64,000 bases of DNA from Nereocystis luetkeana (lineage: Eukaryota > Sar > Phaeophyceae > Laminariales > Laminariaceae): the NCBI GenBank assembly GCA_031213475.1, contig JARUPZ010000003.1:7556740-7620739 (forward strand), given 5' to 3'. The notes under the pieces are model-generated. The model had not been told where the DNA came from. It made no database searches and saw nothing but the letters and a program-made list of their open reading frames with translations. Shown in pieces: positions 1 through 8,991 of the stretch. How positions within the stretch are numbered: the stretch's first letter is position 1; each line of letters starts with the position of its first letter. The position numbers and the translations under genes are program-made.

Positions 1-217
1 ATTTTTATTTGCAGGCAGACTCTGTATAACGCTACCTACTGCTATACGCATTCGCGTACGTACACAGACTTGCGTTACGTCTGTATTTTTTTCGCGGCAC
101 ACTTGACTTGATTACCAGGCCTTCCTCGCAGCTCAGACAGCAGTCCTACGGCACGTACGACAAATAACCACATGGTGTCAACGAAAGAAGACGAATGGCG
201 TCTCTTTTTTTCTTTTA

Positions 218-321
218 CGAGGGACCATAGTAAATAGGACCAATTATTGTTGATAAGAATACGGAAATATATCTGGTATAGGTTTGTGTCTACCGTAGGT
301 CCTATTTAATGTGATCCCCCG
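218..321. mobile_element. MITE-1 copy (short TIR element)
   Basis: A ~100-bp near-palindromic element. It starts CGAGGGACCATAGTAAATAG and ends with the inverted counterpart GGTCCTATTTAATGTGATCC-CCCG. The family consensus is CGGGGGACCATAGTAAATAG at both ends, usually flanked by TA. It has no coding capacity. Confidence 0.8.
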
Positions 322-931
322 TAGTAGTTTTGCCTTCACGGGGTCGCTGCCACGCTAAAACCAACATGAAGATTCGCAGACTTAACTTGACGATACAAAA
401 TTACACACTATTGATAGCGTCGAGACAAAAAAAAATCCCGACACCAAGTTAGACCAAAACAAAAAAAACTACCTTCATTCCAAGATTAAAAAAAAATCGA
501 CGATACATTAGAAAAAATTCGCGAAGAGTTGCAAAATAGGTACACGAAACTCGATTCAGGCTGTGTATCCTATGCAGTCCGGATGTTGAGCGTCAGATTT
601 TGACTCTTTATACCAGGTATTAAATACTCCGGAGTAGTTGATAGAGTAAATGTGCAGCTGCATGTTTCGCAACTCTAAGCAAGTCTTCTAGCGCGAAAAA
701 ATGGATTTAATTACGGTCGGGCTGGCCGTGCCTCCAGAGATTGGAGCAAACGCCCAACAACCGTTGTTGAGGTTTGGCGCCGTGGGGAGACACGCTGAAT
801 GCGCTGCACTCGGCGTCGGACCCGAGCGTCTAAGCTCACGCTGACTCTGAGCCCACGCTGACTGCCTCTAAACTGGCGCTCAAACCTGTCTTGGCACTGC
901 TGTGTATTGTGACAAGCATCCGAGCCTATTG

Positions 932-1031
932 CGGGGGGACCATAGTAAATAGGACCTACGGTATACACAAAAACCTATATATTTCCCTATTTTTACCAAC
1001 ACTAATTGGTCCTATTTACTATGGTCCCCCG
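932..1031. mobile_element. MITE-1 copy
   Basis: Both terminal inverted repeats are well preserved (GGGGGACCATAGTAAATAGG and its reverse complement). The AT-rich middle reads ACACACAAAAACCTATATAT-like, as in the other copies. Confidence 0.85.
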
Positions 1032-2317
1032 TAGTAGCACATTGACTGACTGGCTGGCTGCTGCTGCTACTCTGCTGTAGTCTACGAGTACGCATCCACG
1101 GAGAGGCGCGCACCCGAGTGCGCTTCTCTTGGTCCGTAGGCCGGAGCCTGCGCCAGCCGACTGTAGTCTGGCCGCGGAGAGGCGCGCCGACCGCCGACTG
1201 CGCGTCGGGCGCGAAGCAACGTCGCTGTGTCGCCATCCAGGTCGTCGATAGTTCTATTCGTTCTACTACCGCTTCGCTGGCTGCGTTGATTTAGATACCA
1301 TTCCATTTACGACTTGCAGCTTGGATGTCTGATGGCCCTAGTGGTGAGACTTCGGCCCAGAATCTGACGAGTTGGGCCATCCAGCATCGGACTCTCAAAT
1401 GAGAAAAAAAAAACGCTGATAGCATTTTACGCTTTCGGATTGCGCAAGCTAGATGCCTCCAGCCAAAACCTGACGACTCGGGCGATCACATTTTCTAATG
1501 AGAAAATATTCCGGTCGGATTTTGCACGTTTGTATTGCATATATAAGCAGATGCTTTCATGTTTGGGATGAAAAAATAGGGATCTGAAGCTCGAAATCGA
1601 ACAGCATACCAGGTAGGAAACAGCCTCAGAATCGAAAAGCAAGTCAGGACTGAGCGAGATATTCTCGCCCCCACACTGACGTCGAAAGAAAATATATATA
1701 CCAGGTATCGTTTTATTTTTAGTAGAATATATACGCTCAAAGGGATTATCGGGACTCGAGTCAGAATCGAAAAGCAGCCAAAACTAGTAGCTAAGTAGTG
1801 GCCCTTCCGCTATTGATAGCTCCTACCTGGTATTATTGTAATAGTAGATGAACATTGTATCAATTGACTTGAAAATAAATAATCCACACTATCTTCCAAG
1901 ATGAAAACGCCGGAAACAATACCGGGTACCAGTACGTGCCAGGTCTAAAAAAAACAAAAAACAAAAAAGTTTTTTTTCGAAGCTCGACGGAGCGCCGGAA
2001 AAGCTTTCAAAATAAGCGAGATGGTAGCCATCACACTATTGTTCCTTCTCTTTTGTCCACAGCCTGGTCTGTTATACGTGTGTGATACAGCAGCATAGTG
2101 TTTCTGCAGTTGTTTCCTGATTAATTTCTGGTCATTTTCTGATAATGTTTAATTTTCGACCCGGCAGAGACCGAGAAAAAGAGGAAAAACTACATATTTG
2201 AACCCAAGCACTCGTATACCGGGTATCATAAGCCATCGTAGGACACCAACCTGTGTAATTTCTGATACTTTTCTGCATATATTTCCGATCCGGCGGAGAC
2301 CGAGAAAGGAAGAAGAA

Positions 2318-2474
2318 AGATTTATTTCAAGAATCATGTACGAAGACTGCCTGTACCGTAGCGGGAAGGGGGGAGAAGAGCCTGCTACGTGACCCCGGAT
2401 CTGAGTTACGAGTTGGAAGGAGAGAGAGAAGAAGATGTGCGAAGATAATGAATGGGATGAGAAAAAAAAAAAAA
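2318..2474 (+). mobile_element. SINE-T2, 5'-truncated copy with A tail
   Basis: Matches the 3' half of the SINE at 43.66-44.01 kb: CCGTAGCGGGAAGGGGGGAG, then GACCCCGGATCTGAGTTACG, then an AG-rich stretch ending in an A run at 2462-2474. The tRNA-like head is missing, the usual 5' truncation of a retroposon. Confidence 0.75.
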
Positions 2475-2564
2475 GTATGGGATAAAAACATGAAAAAAAC
2501 AGCATACCGTCGTAGTGCTGTTTGTTTGCAGTATTCACATACTCGTACCAGTACATCAGTATGA

Positions 2565-2686
2565 CGGGGGACCATGATTAGTAGGACCTACGGTACACAC
2601 AAAAACCTACCAGGTATATATTTACCCATTTTTACTATTAATATTAAATACGAACAACGTTTGGTTCTACTTACTATGGTCCCCCT
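2565..2686. mobile_element. MITE-1 copy, slightly longer
   Basis: The ends match MITE-1 (CGGGGGACCATGATTAGTAG and TTACTATGGTCCCCC). The middle has an extra TTAATATTAAATACGAAC-like segment and one TACCAGGTA motif. Confidence 0.8.
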
Positions 2687-3224
2687 CATTGGTAGTCCAG
2701 GCAAGACCTTTTTCCAGAAAATCGACAGTCAACATACCAGGTATTGAATTGTTTTGCGGTGGCCACTTCTTTTCAGAACATAGTAAAATATATTGCCGGG
2801 AAGCTCTGGCTCTGTTTCAGACGGATCGAACCATCGTTTTCAGATATTTTGTGTTCGTCAGTGCGTCGGAGTAGTTCGCTTTTCCGACCAAACTTGGTTG
2901 GCACAGGTGTCATTTTTTTTTTTTTTTACACCGGAGTTGAACGTATATCGTCCAGGGGAACATTTCTGGGAAAAAAGGAGATTTCATTTTTATTTATTAA
3001 TAGTTTGAAGCGAGATATACTCGTAACTCGTAGGCAGCTGGATATACGCGAAAAACCCACCTTTCTCGTCTCGAGCTGTGGAGATTACAGCGCAAAAACT
3101 CCTCGGATTCGGATATTGGACCTCGGATATTGGACCTGACACTGGGTCATTCTTTTTTTCTTTTTCGAAAAAAAAACTGTGCGCCGAGAAAAGCCTGTTC
3201 ATGAATCTTCATAGGCGGGGAAGT

Positions 3225-3485
3225 GGTACCGGGGGATCGTTGAAGCAGCCGAACGGTTCATGGTGAGATGGCACGAGGCTGAGATGAGATGAGATGAGTA
3301 GGCAGCGCCGCGCATCCACCGTGGATGGTGTCCAAGGGAATGGGGGGGGGGGGGCAACAGGAGAAGTGGCAGAAAAGGGAAGGAGGAGAGGGGGGGGAAC
3401 AGGAGGAGTAGAAGGGAAACTGCTCTAGACGAAAGTAGAAAGGAGATGGCAGGCAGGGTAGCAAGGCACCAGGCCGACTAGGAAG
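3225..3485 (+). pseudogene. LINE-D 3' fragment
   Basis: The translated segment near 3258 reads (R)FMVRWHEAE and a little further AAPRIHRGW. This matches the end of the LINE-D reading frame at 36.12-36.2 kb, where the same WHEAEAD and RHAPIMGG segments occur. It is followed by a G tract and by ACGAAAG...GGCAGGCAGGGTAGCAA, as at 36.24-36.28 kb. Stops interrupt it. Inferred to be a 5'-truncated copy. Confidence 0.55.
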
Positions 3486-3840
3486 TAGAACATGACCATA
3501 CTACTAGTGCCACCAACTGGTGCAGCTGGTTCAAACGTGGTCTTCCCTTGTCCTCTCTTTTTGTTTTGTTTTTTTCTTTTTCGCGCTGATTCTCCGTGAT
3601 TTTCATTTTATTTCTTTCTCTTTCTTTTTTGATTGATAAGCCGTATCGAAGGAGTCGTGTGGCGTGTTTGGATGACGAACCTGCTCTGCTTGTTTCGTGT
3701 TGTCTGACGCCAAGGGACTGGGCATAGTTGACGAACGCAGGGCGGAGACGGCAGTCTGGGTAGCAAGGTACCAGGCGCATTAGCAGGGAGAAGCTGGCTA
3801 TACTACTCGTACCACAAACTGCTGCCACCACCTGGAGGGT
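3440..3840. repeat. Two related segments about 307 bp apart
   Basis: GGCAGGCAGGGTAGCAAGGC at 3449 and GGCAGTCTGGGTAGCAAGGT at 3751 begin similar ~85-bp segments. Both continue through CATACTACTAGT/TATACTACTCGT and end in CCACC-CTGG. They resemble the LINE-D tail and are probably two truncated copies of it. Confidence 0.5.
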
Positions 3841-3887
3841 GCTTTGGGCTTTGGTCTGCCTGTTATTTTCCCTTGGTTCTTTATCTT

Positions 3888-4132
3888 AGGTTCATTCTTT
3901 TCGCAGAGCGTGTTTTCCATATTTTCCAAAGTTTGAAAATAATTGGAGATATGTATCAATATACGGAGGCGTTCTGTCACTATTCGTGAAATTCTCCAGA
4001 ACCGAAAATATCAAGGTCGTCAACATTCCAATACTTGGGGAAAAAAATCAGGAAAATGTGGAAGAGTGAAAAATTGCGCGAAAAACATGTCGAAAAATTG
4101 GAGAAAAAACTCTCCGATAAGAATGACCCTTA
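3888..4132. repeat. Dispersed repeat R (copy 1)
   Basis: Shares long blocks with 61.21-61.45 kb, including ATATGTATCAAT-TACGGAGG, CGTTCTGTCACT and GAAATTCTCCAGAA, then a diverged A-rich part ending GAATGACC. Class unknown; no TIR or tail is clear. Confidence 0.65.
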
Positions 4133-4394
4133 CTCCGCTTACAAGCAGTGGTGTTTTAGTTATTTTTTTCCTCTATTCCCAGCTCGTTCTGTTTCAAGTG
4201 TTGGCCACCTCGCCTGCGGGGGGGGGGCACGACAGATTGTTTCTTCTAGTTTTTCTTTCATTTTTTTTCTTGTTCTCTTTCGATTTGTCTTCTTTGTTTA
4301 TGTTTTTTCTTTTATTGTTTCCTTTCGTTTCTCTATTTCATAGATTGTGTGTGTCGTGCATGTCGTATCTAGTATGATGACATGGCATTGCATT

Positions 4395-4530
4395 GCCCAC
4401 TGTGCTTACTGCATACGTGGCAACGTAGTATCTCTGTGACGTAGCTTTGTGACCACAGAACTTGCATCTCTTCTATATAGGATTGAAGAATCGGCACGGA
4501 CACTGGTTGTGCTGGATGTCGGCGGGTAGA
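4395..4530 (-). pseudogene. Zinc-finger-like coding remnant (copy 1)
   Basis: On the minus strand a short segment reads DIQHNQCPCRFFNP, with a downstream GHK. It is homologous to the longer minus-strand remnant at 36.7-37.5 kb (VQHLQCPCCFFNLDRYKLRG) and to 37.86-37.99 kb. Stops and frameshifts are present. Likely a decayed transposon-encoded protein. Confidence 0.45.
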
Positions 4531-5068
4531 AAGAACGGTTTAACGTGAAGAACACACACACACACACATACCTGGTAGTGTATATGGCATGTATATTATC
4601 GTGTATTGACAGATGCATCATTGTGGATGTATACAAACACTGTTTTTGTTTTTCAACCTACTCCTGTAAACATACTTGTGTCTTTTCGACAAATCTGGTA
4701 CTCGTATGCGTTGGGCGTCGTCTCTATTTTTTATTTCGATTCGGATAACTTTATTAACAGTTGTTTTTCAACATTTAGCGGTGACTTCGGGATAAATTTT
4801 CACTATTGTTTTGAAAATGGCCAGTGTTCCATTTTTGGTTTTTCGTGAGACGGGGTTTGGATTGCTCTAGGCCGCGCGATTCTGGAGCACTCACTCTCGC
4901 GCGTCAATTATCAAAAATGACGGAGAAACGAGCGGTCCCCCTTTTGACCGTGCTATTAAATATGTACTTCGAAGTATAGAAGGAAGAAAGAGGAAACGAA
5001 TAAATAACAAGGGAAATGGTAATAACTATTTTGATAGGGACAAGAAGGTCGGGAATTTGTCATATTTA

Positions 5069-6301
5069 CGGGGAACCATAGTTAATAGGACCTACGTTAC
5101 ACACAAAAAGCTATATATATATATATAAAACTACATACTTTGATCACAACCCCTGAGCGTGCTCCGTTGGTGCATCCCTGGCCTCTCAGAGCTCCCACTC
5201 CCAAACCGCCTCCTTTCGTTACTTGCCGGACCTTTCCAGCAGTTCTTTGTTTTCTCGGTACTTTCTTCCTTCTTTCTTCTTTCGTTTCGTGTGCGTGCGT
5301 GTTCTCCGAGCACGGCATCGCGGGAGGACCCGGCACCGTCGCGGGTGTCAGCGGGTGCTGGCGGGTAGAGGGGAGGTTGCAAGGAGCGCGGTCGCCACTT
5401 TCGTGCCTACGCGTCGCGTGTGCCTCGAGACACGAGGGATGCATGAACGGGCTTTGTCTGGCTTCGATTTATGATTTTTTGATGAGAGTATATACGAGTT
5501 ATAAAGGTCGTTCGGGAGGGCAAGATAATATTCAAGCGGTGCTTATTTTTGCGACCACGCTGAAGTTGAAAGAGGGAGGTGTGCAGTTTGAACACCAACG
5601 TTATCGAGCTGGCGAACGACGGCCACGGTGAGCACCGGGCTTCACGCGAGGCGGGCGACGGGGCTGATTGTGGCAGAGAGTGATAAAAGCTTTACCCGGA
5701 CCGAATCGGTAGCGAGGTGGTCGCGAGAGGGGCGGGCGGCGTACGAGGCTGAGAGAGAAGCTCTTCTGTGCGATTTTTTCTTTTTCTTCTTTTCGACCGG
5801 GTGTAAGGTGTTCCACTCAGGCAGAAAAATATTACACGAGAGGGGACGGGGATTTTTTCCCTTTCCGAGTTTCGGTTTCATTTTCGTTGTTTCTGCTGCT
5901 GTGCCGTGCTGTGCTTTCGCTTTCTTCGTACATACAGTACAGGCATAGAGCATATCGAAAGAAGAAAATAAGTACAGACAGTAGTACCCTACCTGGGGTA
6001 TGTACGTACGTACGGCATCCGCGACGCGAAGCGTATATGTGGCATCCAAGCTTACGTCGGAGCTGTTTTTTCCTGAAGCATGGCGGCGGGACTCTTGGCA
6101 TTATCAAGTCGCCGGTTTGCAATTACGATCCTTGAAAAAACTAAACTCAATCGTGGACCTCTGTTCGCTTCGCATGATTTGATGTACTTTTTTCCTTCCT
6201 GGGCGAGCGTAGCGGGCGGCGTAGGCCGCCCGCGGAGCGAAGCGCCTTGTATTTACATATTTTTACTCACAATATTTGCTTTTATTTACTATGGTCCCCC
6301 G
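5069..6301. mobile_element. 1.2-kb MITE-1-type element, copy 1
   Basis: The ends are MITE-1 TIRs (CGGGGAACCATAGTTAATAG at 5069 and TTTACTATGGTCCCCCG ending at 6301), flanked by TA on both sides. The ~1.1-kb interior is unrelated to the short MITEs. It is nearly identical, in inverted orientation, to 28773-29960: ATCACAACCCCTGAGCGTGC, TTTACCCGGACCGAATCGGT and GTACGTACGGCATCCGCGAC-like blocks are shared. No transposase was recognised in any frame, so it is probably non-autonomous with a captured or unrelated filler. TA target duplication is typical of Tc1/mariner-like elements, but this is inference. Confidence 0.8.
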
Positions 6302-6874
6302 TATTAGCAAAGTATCCCAACCCCTTTTCGGGGAGGGAAATTGTGGAAAATGATGATATATGGGTTCTATAACTTTTGAGAAAGAGACCGGGAAACACAT
6401 GTTAATACTACCTTCGTTCGTATAATATGTGCCGGTAATGATATGTGGGCGGAAGAGAAGGAAGTAAGAAGAACGGCGAAGGTGTACAGATAATGTAGAG
6501 TGTTGTGTACGTGTAACCAGATAAATTATCACGCGAAACATTGCGAAGACGTGTTATCTGGAAGAAAAAAAATCCGATCTCACAGCTGAGGTACACAGCA
6601 GGAGGTTTTTCGTTGATTCGAACCGGAGATCCCCCCCCCCTTCTATATATACGTTACCAGGTATAAATTAATGCTATAGTTTCGAAAATATTAATATATA
6701 CCTGGTACATTTTTTTATATGCCGGGCACCTGGTATTAATGGTACCTTTGGTACGGCGGTATTTAAGTTGGATGGGTTATGGCCGCCAACAGTACTACCA
6801 CAGCAGTTGTAGTTGTTGGTCGCCCTTCCGTCCGTCTTTCTACCCGCCCACCCCACCCTCGGCCTCGCCTATGA

Positions 6875-7039
6875 CGGGACACCATAGTAATCAGGACTCA
6901 TCGTACACACACAAACCTGTGACCTCGGCCTCGCCTATGACGGGACACCATAGTATTCAGGACTCATCGTACACACACAAACCTGTGTATTCGATTATTT
7001 TTAGTCAGCGTATTTGGTCCTGATTACTGTGTCCTTCCG
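6875..7039. mobile_element. MITE-1 variant with duplicated left end
   Basis: A diverged subfamily: CGGGACACCATAGTAATCAG with CAGGACTCATCGTACACACA occurs twice in direct repeat (from 6875 and 6938). It is followed by a single right end, GGTCCTGATTACTGTGTCC. The 63-bp duplication includes the preceding GGCCTCGCCTATGA. Confidence 0.65.
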
Positions 7040-7308
7040 TAAAATCAACAAGCGATTGTCCCGCGGCACGTAGGCTGCTGGTGGTGCTGGTGTTTCTGCT
7101 ACACAGCTGCTGTTGCTGCTGCTGATGCTGATGCAGGTACTACTCACAGGTTGGATCAGCTTTGATTACACCTGGTGCGTCTCGCTAATTTTAATATGTT
7201 TGCTTACGCTGATACCAGGTATCGCTCTGACCCAAGATATAAGGATCGTTTGGACTTGATATTTATATGCTAATATTCCCTATATTTAGGGCCAGACTGG
7301 TACTGATC

Positions 7309-7411
7309 AACCCTTTAATCCTGTTAGGACCGCAGTCCCGTTTTGGGGGCAAACTACTTGGAATTGGAGTGGTCTGTCCCCATATACTGGACTGCAGTCC
7401 TAAAAGGGTCA
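7309..7411. mobile_element. MITE-2 copy
   Basis: A ~100-bp inverted-repeat element of a second family: AACCC-TTAGGACCGCAGTCCC-GTTTTGGGG on the left and GGACTGCAGTCCTAAAAGGG on the right. Similar arms occur at 7733, 13705 and 62013. A decayed half copy (7417-7497) adjoins it. Confidence 0.65.
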
Positions 7412-7498
7412 AGGGAAAAAACTTGAGTCCCGATGGGAGGGCAAAATACTTGAAATATGAGTGGCTTGTCCCCACAACGGGAGCGCAGTATTCTACTA

Positions 7499-7604
7499 TG
7501 ATGACCATAGTAAATAGGACCAAATATTGTTGAGTAAAAATAGTTAAATATGTACCAGGTAGGTTTTTGTTGGTACGGTAGGTCCTACTTACTATGGTCC
7601 CCCG
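7499..7604. mobile_element. MITE-1 copy
   Basis: The left end is slightly eroded (GATGACCATAGTAAATAGG). The right end CTTACTATGGTCCCCCG is intact. Contains one TACCAGGTA motif. Confidence 0.85.
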
Positions 7605-7618
7605 TAGTATTAATATTA

Positions 7619-7717
7619 CGGGGGACCATAGTTAATAGGACCAAATATTGTTGGTAGAAATGGTTAAACATATAGGTTTTTGTGTGCACCACAGGTCCTA
7701 TTAACTATGGTCCCCCG
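7619..7717. mobile_element. MITE-1 copy, best preserved
   Basis: 99 bp with perfect outer arms: CGGGGGACCATAGTTAATAG and CTATTAACTATGGTCCCCCG, flanked by TA on both sides. A good type copy for the family. Confidence 0.9.
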
Positions 7718-7732
7718 TAATAGGAGGATTAT

Positions 7733-7838
7733 AACTATTTTAGAACTGTTGGGAGTGCGGTGCCGTTTTGGGGACGAGCTACTCGGAGCTTGACGGTTTC
7801 GTGCTCAAAACGGGACAGCAGTTCTTGGAAGGGTTGAG
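7733..7838. mobile_element. MITE-2 copy
   Basis: The arms TTTTAGAACTGTTGGGAGTG-like and ACAGCAGTTCTTGGAAGGGT enclose GTTTTGGGGACGAGC and its counterpart GCTCAAAACGGGA. More diverged than the copy at 7309. Confidence 0.5.
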
Positions 7839-7962
7839 CTAAACCTGCTTCTGGCATGCTTGGCTCTCGGCGAAGAAGATCAACCTTTTTTTTTATACCG
7901 TTTATAATAACTGGTTACATATTTGTTTGTGTTTTTGTTTTTTTTTGTCGATTCTATGTCAG

Positions 7963-8332
7963 TTTTTTTTTTTTTAATCGTCACTTTTACTTTCCAGCCC
8001 AACTCGTAGGAGGTTTGTGTTTACCCTCAACGAGTTTCTGGACAAGCCGTGGTCACAGGTGTCTACCCTTCCCCCCCCCCCCCGCGGTACGTGAGTTTAT
8101 TTTTTGTCGCGCATAGGGTTCATTTCAGCATTCCCACTGCTCGTGGATTTTCATCAAATGTAGCTGACTCACGCTCTCGCGCTTTCCCCTAATCATTTTT
8201 TTATACAAGAAAGCCCCTATTAATACGAGCATGCACTCGGTGAGACTTGAATCCATGAAATTGATCTTGATAGACACGCGGACCACCTACCAAGCCACCG
8301 GGAACGCCGGCTCATGAGACCGCCGTCTGGCT
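7963..8332 (-). mobile_element. SINE-T1 (tRNA-headed, A-tailed), copy 1
   Basis: Read on the minus strand, a tRNA-like head (about 8330-8245) has an A-box-like TGGCTTGGTAGGTGG and a B-box-like GGATTCAAGTCTC. A ~250-bp body follows, ending in an A run (T run at 7964-7975 on the plus strand). A full second copy lies at 60001-60336. The body contains a short C tract. The presumed Pol III promoter is inferred from the boxes. Confidence 0.65.
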
Positions 8333-8875
8333 TGTACCTACTGTATATATAACAGCAATAACACGTACAATGACATATGACATGTCCGTTTGCTTTTTTG
8401 GTGTGTGCCTGGTATCAGGTACCTGGTATGCAACTACTACTATTTCGAGTGCGAGTCCTTTTGACCGCTGTTTACCAGGTACTGACTACACTGCGCTATT
8501 TTGACTGTGGGAACGATTCCGTTTTTTTTTTTTACTGTGGGAACGATTCCGTTGTTTCTGTCCATTTCCCGCCCGACCCGCTCGCGGGACTGGCTAAAAC
8601 ATATACCTACTCAAACCAAAGAGACCGAAGCGAAACCAATCTCACGTAAATGAGCCCATTACGAAACCAATCTCTCGCGTAAAATGAACCCATTCCAAGA
8701 CTGGTTTCCGCGAAAACGTCGGCGTGGTGCTGAAGGCGTTTTCGTCAGCAATAATTAAAATTAAGATTTGGTCTCTTAACCTTCTTCCCGAGGACCAAAA
8801 CAAAACCAAGCACACGTAACACACAAACACATCTTGCTCCCCCGCACTCCCCCGCTCTGGCGTGATCTCTGGCAG

Positions 8876-8991
8876 GCGGTTATCTTCGGGCCGGACGACA
8901 CGCCATGGGAAGGGGGTACTTTCAAGCTCCTCTTGGAGTTCACTGAGGATTACCCTAACAAGCCGCCTTCGGTCCGCTTCCTCACTCGCAT
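8876..8991 (+). CDS. E2 gene, first exon visible in the window
   Basis: Acceptor TCTCTGGCAG ends at 8875, donor GTGAGG starts at 8992. Encodes 38 codons plus AT of a split Met codon (core strand region AVIFGPDD to FLTR). Its start is in phase 0, which matches the conserved position just after a Trp-Asn in RAD6 proteins. Confidence 0.92.

Larger units (their letters stand above)
1..5068. other. Gene-free, repeat-rich left flank
   Basis: I see no exon I can support here. The stretch holds three MITE-1 copies, a truncated SINE-T2, LINE-D tail fragments and AT-rich low-complexity DNA. The missing first exon(s) of the downstream E2 gene could not be found in it: no open segment ends in the expected Trp-Asn codons followed by a GT donor. 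Confidence 0.6.
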
